The notes under the pieces: model-generated
Databases searched by the model: none
Seen by the model: only the letters and a program-made list of their open reading frames with translations
What the model was told of the DNA's origin: nothing
Made by a program: the position numbers and the translations under genes
Assembly (NCBI GenBank): GCA_029891385.1
Contig: CM057227.1
Coordinates: forward strand, 58,405,567-58,469,566
Direction of reading: 5' to 3'
Source: Erythroxylum novogranatense
Lineage: Eukaryota; Streptophyta; Magnoliopsida; Malpighiales; Erythroxylaceae
DNA length: 64,000 nucleotides
In this document: one piece after another, positions 26,649 to 37,300 of the stretch
Layout of the letters: every line of letters starts with the position of its first letter
How positions within the stretch are numbered: the stretch's first letter is position 1

Positions 26649-27157
26649 AGAATAAAGTGATGCATTGGATGCACCTCACTTCTTTCTTTGATGTTTAACT
26701 GAATTTGAGAAGAAGAGAAGAAGGGTTATTGCATTTTTGACTCACTCTCTCCTCTCTTGCATGTGCTAGCTGAAACCTGAATGAGAAGAGTCTCATTTTT
26801 GGCTTCTTTCATTTAAGGAAAATCTCAAAAATATTTCTTCTCCTTTCCCACCAAAGGATCTTGTTAACGAAGTTGTCCAAGAAGAACCAGTGGTAGATTG
26901 GATTGGTCAAGTATACAATAATGAGGAGAGGATACATTGACAAGGAGAGGATACAAAAGCGAGAAGTCAAAGTCATAGCAACGAGTCGGTATAATTTACA
27001 TATTGTTCTTATGTTAATTATTTTCCTTATACCATATCATCTATAGATGAAACGTGTTGATTTAGTTATTTTGTTTCCACTTTGTTTTCATTTCGAAAAA
27101 AGTTTTAAAATTTACCGTTTTAGCCAAATCTCGCATGTTTTTGTTTTCAATCCAACA
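26649..27157 (+). repeat. Copia-A 5' LTR, segment 3
   Basis: The A/F LTR resumes after the D TSD (AAGTGATGCATTGGATGC, as in F near 46109 and 53633) and ends TCCAACA at 27157. This completes the first LTR of A. Confidence 0.85.
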
Positions 27158-27159
27158 AT

Positions 27160-27172
27160 TGGTATCAGAGCC
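27160..27172 (+). other. Copia-A primer-binding site (tRNA-iMet)
   Basis: TGGTATCAGAGCC lies two bases after the LTR end CCAACA, a perfect initiator tRNA-Met complement. Confidence 0.93.
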
Positions 27173-28249
27173 ATTTTATTATAAATGATTTTGGTTCCTA
27201 TATGTAATGTATAGGTTGGCAATTAAATTTTGTATGTTGCATATTTTTATGTGATAGAAATATATATGGTGTATGTTTCGCTCTTTTAGTTGTCTATAGA
27301 ATAGAGTTTTACCTTGTAAGTTTTTTTTCGTTTGGTTTGTAATAAGGACGGTGGCCTATCATCGTCATGTTTCCTCCTTGGCTTCATTTTTCTGTTTTCT
27401 TTGATTTTGTAATGTACAAATTTCTATAATATTGAAGATGGAACAACTATGGATCAAAGAAAAGAATAAGTAATGGTTTATGTGTATCCTTTAGTGTATT
27501 GGCAAAGTTTCGGTTTTATTACAACCGAAATGCTGGAATTTTAGTTATAACAAAGTTTCTGTTTTATGAAAACAAAAATAGTAGAATTTTTTGGTGTATT
27601 GGCAAAGTTTCGATTTTATGAAAACAAAAATACTGGATTTTGTTATTGTATCAAAGTTTCAGTTTTTACAAAATAAGTGCTAGAACTTTTTAGGTTCAGT
27701 TTTGCCAAAACAAGTGCTAGAATTTTTTTTAGTTTTGGATTTACCAAAAACAAATGCTAGATTTTTTTTTCAAAGGGACAAAATTTAGTTTTATAATAAT
27801 GTCATTATAAAATTTTTACCGAATAGTTCAAGGTCATGTGGATGAAGAGTTTGAAGCGAAAAATCTAAGTTGAAGAAGAAATTTTCGGGCCTAAAAGCCT
27901 TGTAATTTTATTTATGTTCTAGGATGGACAATCAAAAGTGGCCTATTAGTTCATGAGATGAATGGATAAATAGATGCAAATAATATGTGATTGTATGCCA
28001 TTTAGAAAATTTCCAACCTTCGACTTTGCCATACATTCATTATGCATAAGGTATATAATGAAACAATATAGGATGGATAATAAATTGCATCTAGATAAGA
28101 TGGTATTTATTAGAACTTAAAGATCAAAAAGATTGAGTGGGAAAGGATGCTCTTGTGAGAGTCCATGGTCTCTATGTGATGGCCCATTCGCAAGTGGTGA
28201 AGTGTTGCTCCCCATCGAAGGACATGAATCCTAGATCTTGCATGGTTTG
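27173..28249 (+). other. Copia-A leader, left part, with tandem repeats
   Basis: Non-coding leader interrupted by E at 28250. At 27480-27790 there are about five diverged units of about 55 bp built on CAAAGTTTCGGTTTTAT, then AACAAAAATGCTGGAATTTT. F has the same array at 46985-47240. The leader continues after E at 39726-40060. Confidence 0.75.
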
Positions 28250-29604
28250 TGTTGGACCCCGATCTTTCAGTAGAAATTAGAAATATGAAAATGAAAATTT
28301 GATAAGAGTTTTTGTATATGAATGGAGTTATAGATATTTTGCCTTGAGGAAATTGATGAGAAAAGATTTGTTTGATTTGATAACTTTGGGTTTCAAATAG
28401 ATTCGTATGGGTTCTGAAAGTTCAAGTGGATGAGTGGATTGAAATGGAAGTTGAAATCAAGAAATAGAAAGTAAAAGTGTAAAATTTTGAAGAAATTAGA
28501 AAGTAAAGACAATTTGGTTAGTTATGCATGTGGTGTTTTAAGTTAGATTATTGTAAGAATAAGATTTCAGTCATATGTGGAGAATGATGGAGTTTTGTAT
28601 CTTTTGTACTTGGACTTGAATACTGATGTTGTAACATGGCTTAGAATGCTATTTAATTTTATAAACATTTATCTTATGATGTTAATGAGACATGGATTTA
28701 TATATGGATATGAAAGATCAATTGTGTAAGAATATCAATTGTGTATAGATTTGTGTGTTTTGTGTTTGAGAGGAATTAGTTGAAGAGCTTGTGGTGATGT
28801 GTTGATATGTGAAGTTGATGTGTTGGAATGGAGTTTAGAAACTTCAATGGCAAATCTGTACTGATCTAGATATATTTGGCCAAAGTGATCTTAATGAAAG
28901 TTTTATTTCCTGTTTCCAGCTTTCTAACACCATAAAGTATGCAATTTTTCGATATCGGGGCAAGAAGTTATGATAAATTGAAGTTTGGATATTGCTTAGG
29001 TGATTGCTAAACGGGCAGAAACTTTGATTGAAAGATTGACTTAACTAGAGGGTGAAGTTACTTTGGAGTTCTTTATGAACATTGTAGAGGTTGTTTTATC
29101 TTTCCATTGATATAAAGCATGAAAATATTGGACAAGAGAGTAGAAAGAGTGATCTTGGTATGAGTTGTGATAAGGAAAGATTTGGAGACAAGATTGGTAG
29201 TGATCTGAAAAATGTTCACTGAATATGCTTCAGTATTTTAACCATAACGTTTTCTCTAGTAATCCAAATGAGATGATTCTTAATTTGGATTAAACTAGAG
29301 ACATATGGCTACATTTTATAAGAAGACATAGAATTTCAATTATGTGCCTAAGAGTCTCATATATTGTCATGAAGTTAAGAATTGGGTGCAGTGTTGGTGC
29401 AGGAATGAAAGTCTTACCTTCTGACTTTAGGGGCAATTTTGGAATTGAAAAAGATAGATTTTGGCAAAATTTTATTCTGGAAAGTAGTATATTTTTGTCT
29501 TAGCTTTCCAAAGAATGAAACCGTGTCTAATTTGGAGTTCTGAGTAGAAAGTTATGATCTTTCTAAGTGGGGATGTTCTGGAGAAGGGGGTTAGATGAAT
29601 TTTT

Positions 29605-29790
29605 GCGTCTGTGCTGACGTCATCACAGACGAAGTTTTGCGTCTGTGCCGACGTCACCACAGACGAAGTTTTACATCTGTGCTGACGTCACCACAGACGA
29701 AGTTTTGTGTCTGTGCTGACGTCACCACGCACGTATTTTTTCTGTCATCTTTGAAGTCATCACGCATTTAACTTGGGTCTGTGCTGACAT
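29605..29790. repeat. 34-bp minisatellite in the E 5' LTR
   Basis: About three good units and three decayed ones. Each good unit has arms CGTCTGTG and CACAGACG around the palindrome TGACGTCA, making a nearly perfect 26-bp palindrome, then GAAGTTTTG. The right LTR has five good units and a partial one, so copy number differs between the two LTRs of one element. Confidence 0.9.
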
Positions 29791-30444
29791 CATCGTCTGC
29801 TTTTATGTTTTTTACCCCTCTTCCTTCTTTTGGCCATAACTTTTTGTGTAGACCTCCGATTGAGTCGATTTTCAAAGCGTTGGATTCCTAAGACATTTTT
29901 CTATCTTTTCATACTACATATATCAGTTTTGGAATTAAATGGAGAAAGATAGCTCGGATTTTTGTGAACTGATTGGTTATAAAAGTTTGGACAGTGTTCA
30001 GTATTTTAGAGATATCTCGATTGGTAGAACTCCGATTGATTTGATTCTTTTTGTAAATGAAAATAGAGACATGGGGCTACAAATGTTATGAAGGAACCGA
30101 TCAGCAATGTAGCCTCTAAGACTTCCAAATTCAGGTCGGAAGTTAGGTGTAGTGTTCAGCCTCAAGTCTGAAGAACAGACTTCAGTATTTTGGAGATATC
30201 TTGGGTTATAGAGCTCTGATTGATCCGATTCTTGAAGATTTGGATTCGTAAGACATAGAGGAACATTTCTCTAGAAGAAAGTTTTATCAAATGGCTTCAT
30301 TTACCTGATCGAAATAATCAGACAAGATTTCAGTTTTAAAGACCAATGGAGGGGTAATTTTGGAAGTTTACTTAAAGGGTTAAGTTTATAGGCTTGAATG
30401 GAGGGACTTATGGGTCATTCCTCATTCATTAAATGTCATGGCAC

Positions 30445-30451
30445 TATAAAA
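30445..30451 (+). promoter_or_regulatory. Probable TATA box of the E 5' LTR
   Basis: CACTATAAAAGCAAG is a canonical plant TATA context; transcription would start about 30 bp downstream, near 30480. The right LTR has the same at 36548-36554, and D has TATAAGA at the equivalent place. Confidence 0.65.
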
Positions 30452-30691
30452 GCAAGTGGGCTGTCATTTTAAGGAGCAACCCACGACACTTAAGAGAAAA
30501 GAAGGAATAAGAGAAGAAGAGAGAAGAGAGAAGGGACAGCAAGTTTCGGTGGAGAAAAAGGGGAGAAAGCTAGGGCTCGATTTTCTACCACTTGAAGAGA
30601 GATTTTAATGTCATTCCAAGAGAGAAAAAGGTGGAGGATGAAGAGAGCTTCCCCTTGAACCAAGAAAATCCAAAAATGGAGGAGAAATGAG

Positions 30692-32853
30692 GTAAGAGCA
30701 GTTTTTAAGATTTGAGTTTCTCTTGAAGTTTTGGTTTAGAATCATGGAAAATGGAATGGGTTTGTGGAGTATGAAGTTAATTTTGTTGATTTCTTAGTAT
30801 TATGGGTTTAATTTTGGATGGAAATTAATGAGGGTTTATGCCCAAATTTAGAATTTGGGGATTATGGAAATTTGTAATTTAGAAAGCTTGAATATATGAG
30901 AGATTTATGTTTTCTAAGTTCAATTTGAGGATTAAGTTGTTTATGATGTTGATTTTGGGTGAAATTGCTTTAGGTGAAGTTAAATTGGAAGAAAGAAGGA
31001 ACCAATGGACAAATTGGAGCTAGGAACAACTTTCTAGCATCGAATCGAGGTGGGTACCTGTTTATAATAAAATTTATAAGCCACTAATGCTTTCTTTAAA
31101 TAAAGATATTTTCTGATTTCAATTGCATCGTAAATGTTGCACCATTATGTGAATGATTTGAAAAATCATTATTGATTCCATACATGAGCTTTTGATGAAT
31201 TGCAAAATATATTTGTGTTATGCCTCGAAAGATTCCATGGCATTTTGTATATTCGAAAGAAAGAGCATTCAATAAATGATATTGAGCTTGAATATGATAA
31301 AGGTTTGAAAAATTTTGATTTCCGACCAGTTTTAAGAACTTTTATAAAATATGGTTTTATGTAAAATTTGAAAACTTGTGATTTCGTATAAATTGAAAGT
31401 GTATAGAAAATATTGTTTATGGAAATATTTGAAAGTTTTGATTCCTAAAATGTTTTGAAATTGTCTAGAAAATGGTTTATGCAAATGTTTGAAAATTTAT
31501 GATTTAGAATACTTTCAAATTAGTTAGAAAATGTTGTTTATAAAAGTGGTTGGAAGATTTCGATTTCGAATGTCTAATGTTTATAAAAGTTTTGAAAATT
31601 ATGATTTCCGACATTGTTTATAAAAGTGTTTGAAAAGGGTTACGATTTCCAAACTTGTTTATAAAATGTTTGACAAAGTGTGATTTCCGAAATGCATGTG
31701 AAATTGTTTAGAAAATAAGGTTTATTTAAATGTTAAAAAGTGCGATTTTCGAAAGGTGTTTGAAATGGTTTTAGAAACTGTTTTAAGAATTTATACAAGT
31801 TTTAAATGCTTGATAAATTAAGAAAATTTCTGAAGTTTAGAAAAATGACACAAAGGCCCAATTTCTTGTCTTCAAATGATTTGGGAGATTGATTGAAAAA
31901 AAAAATTGAGAAAGTATTGAATTTTATTATTCCCGAATATTTTTGGAAAAAGGGTTACGAGTTTTAAAATGAATTGAGAAATGAAGAAAGATTTTGAAAT
32001 TTATTTCCATGATTTGGATTTAAGAAATTTCGTAAATTGTTAAATTCGTTATTTTCGACGAATTTGATATGTTATGAAAATGTTTTCGGAATGTTTTTAA
32101 GAAAATAAAAGATTTATAAAATAATAATAAAATAAAATAAAAAATTGAATAATGTGCTTTATGAACCTGCATACGTTGATTTATGTCTTGAAGAAATCAC
32201 TCGCATTCATTGTTCTGATGTTGATCCATACGTGATTACATTGTTGAATTGAGATTGAATATGTTTATTGATGTGATAATGTTATGCCATTGGAGTGTGC
32301 CATGGCATTGTGATTTGAATGGAAAGAAGAAAAGAAAACGGAAGCATATCATTTTGATAAATGATCTTGAGCATTGCTTATATGCTTTTGTGTGGGCGAG
32401 AGAGTTACGGATGGATAGTCACGTGCACGTCGACGTATGGAAAATTATAGCCTTCTCCCGACTGCCCGCTTGAGGCCACGAGATCCTGAGAAATAGGACT
32501 CGAATAGATTACGGTATAAACTTCGGTTTATCCGTCGTGTTTACGGAACTCTCGAGCCATGTGTTGTTGTGCATTGCTTATGTGATTGCCATTGCATCTA
32601 TGAATTGTCAAGTTGATGCATTCATGTTTTATAAACTTATGGGTTTATGGCTGAAAGCCTAAAAATCATATGTTTTGTAAATTGCGATTTTGAATACAAC
32701 AAGGAAAGAACTTTTGGAAAATGTGCTTTACGGATTTCAAAACAATGTTTTCTAAGACCAGAAAAGAAAAAGAATTTCAAGGGTTTTGTTTATATTTTGT
32801 TATAAACTGTACCCACAGTTTCAGAAGCTCACCCCCTTCATTCCCATCCACAG
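30692..32853 (+). other. Possible intron inside the E 5' LTR
   Basis: The donor is GAG/GTAAGAG at 30692 and the acceptor is CCCATCCACAG/GTG ending at 32853. Both recur in the right LTR (36795 and 38966) and, with changes, in D. If used, about 2.2 kb including the diverged repeats at 31290-31770 would be removed from the leader RNA. Confidence 0.35.
31290..31770 (+). repeat. Diverged short tandem repeats in the E LTR
   Basis: Roughly nine units of 50 to 90 bp with the phrases TTTATAAAAGTGTTTGAAAA and GATTTCCGA. The right LTR has the same array at about 37400-37880. Confidence 0.7.
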
Positions 32854-33606
32854 GTGATGAGAAGAAGATCGGGTGAAAGAAAATGAAGATTTCTATTTGC
32901 ATGTGTTTATAATGTATTATTGGCAAGTTAAATGGTTGCTGAGAAGTCTAGAATTGTTGTGCATTGTGTACTTTGGTTTAGGGTTATGGGTAATGTATAA
33001 GGCTTGAAAATGCCACTATGATTTGTATAAAGCTGTGATTTATGAAATTGTGTATATAGTGAGTATAAGGTGTATGGATTTCTGGAATTATGCATTGCTT
33101 TAAGTTATGTATGGGATGTGTATATGATTATGAGTATGATAAGGTATTGTGGTTTGAGATTTGGATAAGGCTATTGAGTTATGGTATTGCACATGGATAG
33201 TGCGATTGTATGTGAATGTATTTTGGATTGAGTTTGGTTATGAAAGAAATGAAAAGGAAAGGAATAAGAAAGAAAGAAAAGAAAAAAAAAATTTATACCG
33301 GATTTAGAATGTCTTAAGGTTTCCAACGCGACAGTGATTTTTAAAATTTTGTTCACGGATGTCGGTGCTTGTATTTCAGTTCAAATGCATCGATTCGATT
33401 TGTGATTCGTGATCGTTTGTTTGGTTGTCTCCAAGCCAATTCGATTTGACTTTGTTTGTATGCTTCGCTTCCAAGTTGGCTTTCGATTCGATAATGATTT
33501 GTTTCGCTTTGTGATCAATCGTTTATTCGTTCCACCTCTTTATGATTCGTTCCGTCTTCCGTTTTCGGGTTGGGGCGCCGATCTCCGGATCGGGTCCCAA
33601 CATTTG

Positions 33607-33620
33607 TGGTATCAGAGCCC
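33607..33620 (+). other. Element E primer-binding site (tRNA-iMet)
   Basis: TGGTATCAGAGCCC, a perfect initiator tRNA-Met complement, four bases after the LTR end. Confidence 0.92.
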
Positions 33621-34340
33621 AGTTATATGATCTTACTTGGTCGTATGTGTATGAGTAAGAAATCGATAAGAGTTTGTAAGGATAAGTAATCGTTTGCTTT
33701 TGATGACAAGGAGTATGATTGAATTAGTGAGAGTGTGATATTGATGTGGATAAGTTGGCTTTGAAGAACAAAGGTGATTATTTGATTGATTTTAGGAATA
33801 TGTGAATGAATGAGAGTGAAATTTCATGATGATTAGGCTTCGGCAATTTTGTGAATTGATTTTGGGTGTTGATGACTTGAATAATGAGATGGTGATGGAG
33901 ATATATGTATAGAAAGTCAAAAGATTATTGTGAAGGATGAATTGATTTTGAATATTTGCGAGCTGAAATGAGAAATGCTAGAAAGATGAGATTAATGATA
34001 GAAATATATGTATGGAAGATCAATAGGTTGATTTTGAATGATAAAGATATATATATATATATATGGAAGTTCAAAAGGATTAAATTGAATGGTATTGGTC
34101 CATATTAAGGTTATTAAGAATTGGACCATTGACTTGTGTAAATCTGGTAAGAATTATTGATGTGATATGATCTTGGTAGTATTTGATACAAGAAGTGATA
34201 AACTGTGAGTAAGTTGAGAAATATGTATGATGAGAAATTAGTTCAGAAAGTGATTGAATATGATTATTTGAAGAGATTATTTGAGAGAATAAGTTACTTG
34301 GTGACTCTTTCGATAGGAATTTCGAGGGCAAAATTCTTTT

Positions 34341-34354
34341 AAGAGGGGGAGAAT
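34341..34354 (+). other. Element E polypurine tract
   Basis: AAGAGGGGGAGAAT directly precedes the 3' LTR start TGTTGGACC. Confidence 0.9.
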
Positions 34355-37300
34355 TGTTGGACCCCGATCTTTCAGTGGAAATTAGAAATATGAAAATGAA
34401 AATTTGATAAGAGTTTTTGTATATGAATGGAGTTATAAATATTTTGCCTTAAGGAAATTGATGAGAAAAGATTTGTTTGATTTGATAACTTTGGGTTTCA
34501 AATAGATTCGTATGGGTTCTGAAAGTTCAAGTGGATGAGTGGATTGAAATGGAAGTTGAAATCAAGAAATAGAAAGTAAAAGTGTAAAATTTTGAAGAAA
34601 TTAGAAAGTAAAGACAATTTGGTTGGTTATGCATGTGGTGTTTTAAGTTAGATTATTGTAAGAATAAGATTTCAGTCATATGTGGAGAATGATGGAGTTT
34701 TGTATCTTTTGTACTTGGACTTGAATACTGATGTTGTAGCATGGTTTAGAATGCCATTTAATTTTATAAACATTTATCTTATGATGTTAATGAGACATGG
34801 ATTTATATGTGGATATGAAAGATCAATTGTGTAAGAATATCAATTGTGTATAGATTTGTGTGTTTTGTGTTTGAGAGGAATTAGTTGAAGAGCTTGTGGT
34901 GATGTGTTGATATGTGAAGTTGATGTGTTGGAATGGGGTTTAGAAACTTCAATGGCAAATCTGTACTGATCTAGATATATTTGGCCAAAGTGATCTTAAT
35001 GAAAGTTGTAGTTCATGTTTCCAGCTTTCTAACGCCATAAAGTATGCAATTTTTTTATATCGGGGCAAGAAGTTATGATAAATTCAAGTTTGGATATTGC
35101 TTAGGTGATTGCTAAACGAGCAGAAACTTTGATTGAAAGATTGACTTAACTAGAGGGTGAAGTTACTTTGGAGTTCTTTATGAACATTGTAGAGGTTGTT
35201 TTATCTTTCCATTCATATAAAGCATGAAAATATTGGACAAGAGAGTAGAAAGAGTGATCTTGGTATGAGTTGTGATAAGGAAAGATTTGGAGACAAGATT
35301 GGTAGTGATCTGAAAAATGTTCACTGAATATGCTTCAGTATTTTAACCATAACGTTTTCTCTAGTAATCCAAACGAGATGATTCTTAATTTGGATTAAAC
35401 TAGAGACATATGGCTACATTTTATAAGAAGACATAGAATTTCAATTATGTGCCTAAGAGTCTCAAATATTGTCATGAAGTTAAGAATTGGGTGCAGTGTT
35501 GGTGCAGGAATGAAAGTCTTATCTTCTGATTTTAGGGGCAATTTTGGAATTGAAAAAGATAGATTTTGGCAAAATTTCCTTATGGAAAGTAGTAGATTTT
35601 TCTCTTAGCTTTCCAACGAATCAAACCGTGTCTAATTTGGAGTTCTGAGTACAAAGTTATGATCTTTCTAAGTGGGGATGTTCTAGAGAAGGGGGTCAGA
35701 CGAATTTTTACGTCTGTGCTGACGTCATCACAGACGAAGTTTTGCGTCTGTGCTGACGTCACCACAGACGAAGTTTTGCGTCTGTGCTGACATCACCACA
35801 GACGAAGTTTTGCGTCTGTGCTGACGTCACCACAGACGAATTTTTGCGTCTGTGCTGACGTCATCACAGACGAACTTGCGTCTGTGTTGACATCATCGTC
35901 TGCTTTTGTGTTTTTGACCCTTCTTCCTTCTTTTGGCCATAACTTTTTGTGTAGACCTCCAATTGAGTCGATTTTTGAAGCGTTGGATTCCTAAGACATT
36001 TTCCTATCTTTTCATAAGACATATATCAGTTTTGGAATTAAATGGAGAAAGATAGTTCAGATTTTCGTGAACTGATTGGTTATAAAAGTTTGGATAGTGT
36101 TTAGTATTTTAGAGATATCTCGATCGGTAGAACTCCGATCGATTTGATTCTTTTTGCAAATGAAAATAGAGACATGGGGCTACAAATGTTATGAAGGAAC
36201 CGATCAGCAATGTAGCCTCTAAGACTTCCAAATTCAGGTCGGAAGTTAGGTGTAGTGTTTAGCCTCAAGTCTGAAGAACAGACTTCAGTATTTTGGAGAT
36301 ATCTTGGGTTATAGAGCTCCGATTGATCCGATTCTTGAAGGGTTGGATTCGTAAGACATAGAGGAACATTTATCTAGAAGAAAGTTTTGTCAAATGGCTT
36401 CATTTACTTGATCGAAGTAATCAGACAAGATTTCAGTTTTAAAGACCAATAGAGGGATAATTTTGGAAGTTTACTTAAAGGGTTAAGTTTATAGGCTTGA
36501 ATGGAGGGACTTATGGGTCATTCCTCATTCATTAAATGTCATGGCACTATAAAAGCAAGTGGGCTGTCATTTTAAGGGGCAACCCACGACACTTAAGAGA
36601 AAAGAAGAAATAAGAGAAGAAGAGAGAAGAGAGAAGGGAGAGCAAGTTTCGGTGGAAAAAAAGGGGAGAAAGCTAGGGCTCGATTTTCTACAACTTGAAG
36701 AGAGATTTTAATGTCATTCCAAGAGAGAAAAAGGTGGAGGATGAAGAGAGCTTCCCCTTAAACCAAGAAAATCCAAAAATGGAGGAGAAATGAGGTAAGA
36801 GCAGTTTTTAAGATTTGAGTTTCTCTTGAAGTTTTGGTTTAGAATCATGGAAAATGGAATGGGTTTGTGGAGTATGAAGTTAATTTTGTTGATTTCTTAG
36901 TATTATGGGTTTAATTTTGGATGAAAATTAATGAGAGTTTATGCCCAAATTTAGAATTTGGGGATTATGGAAATTTGTAATTTAGAAAGCTTGAATATAT
37001 GAGGGATTTATGTTTTCTAAGTTCAATTTGAGGAATAAGTTATTTATGATGTTGATTTTGGGTGAAATTGCTTTAGGTGAAGTTAAATTGGAAGAAAGAA
37101 GAAACCAATGGACAAATTGGAGCTAGGAATAACTTTCTAGCATCGAATCGAGGTGGGTACCTGTTTATAATAAAATTTATAAGCCACTAATGCTTTCTTT
37201 AAATAAAGAGATTTTCTGATTTCAATTGCATCGTAAATGTTGCACCATTATGTGAATGATTTGAAAAATCATTATTGATTCCATACATGAGCTTTTGATG

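Larger units (their letters stand above)
28250..33602 (+). repeat. Element E 5' LTR (5353 bp)
   Basis: It runs from TGTTGGACCCCGATC to GGGTCCCAACA. Inside are diverged 170-bp repeats (about 28860-30360), the 34-bp minisatellite (29605-29790), a TATA box (30445-30451), possible splice sites (30692 and 32853) and a second set of diverged repeats (31290-31770). No protein-coding region is supported. Confidence 0.9.
33603..34354 (+). other. Element E internal domain (752 bp)
   Basis: It opens TTTG then the PBS and closes with ATTTCGAGGGCAAAATTC and the PPT. The phrase before the PPT resembles the pol end of Tekay/Del-type Gypsy elements and is the only trace of ancestry. There is no open frame of note; a (TA)n run lies at about 34048-34062. 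Confidence 0.85.

Noticed and set aside
32249..32473. 74-codon frame present in both E LTRs (also 38358-38582)
   Set aside because: Its presence in both copies only reflects LTR identity. It lies in the proposed intron and has no recognisable domain.
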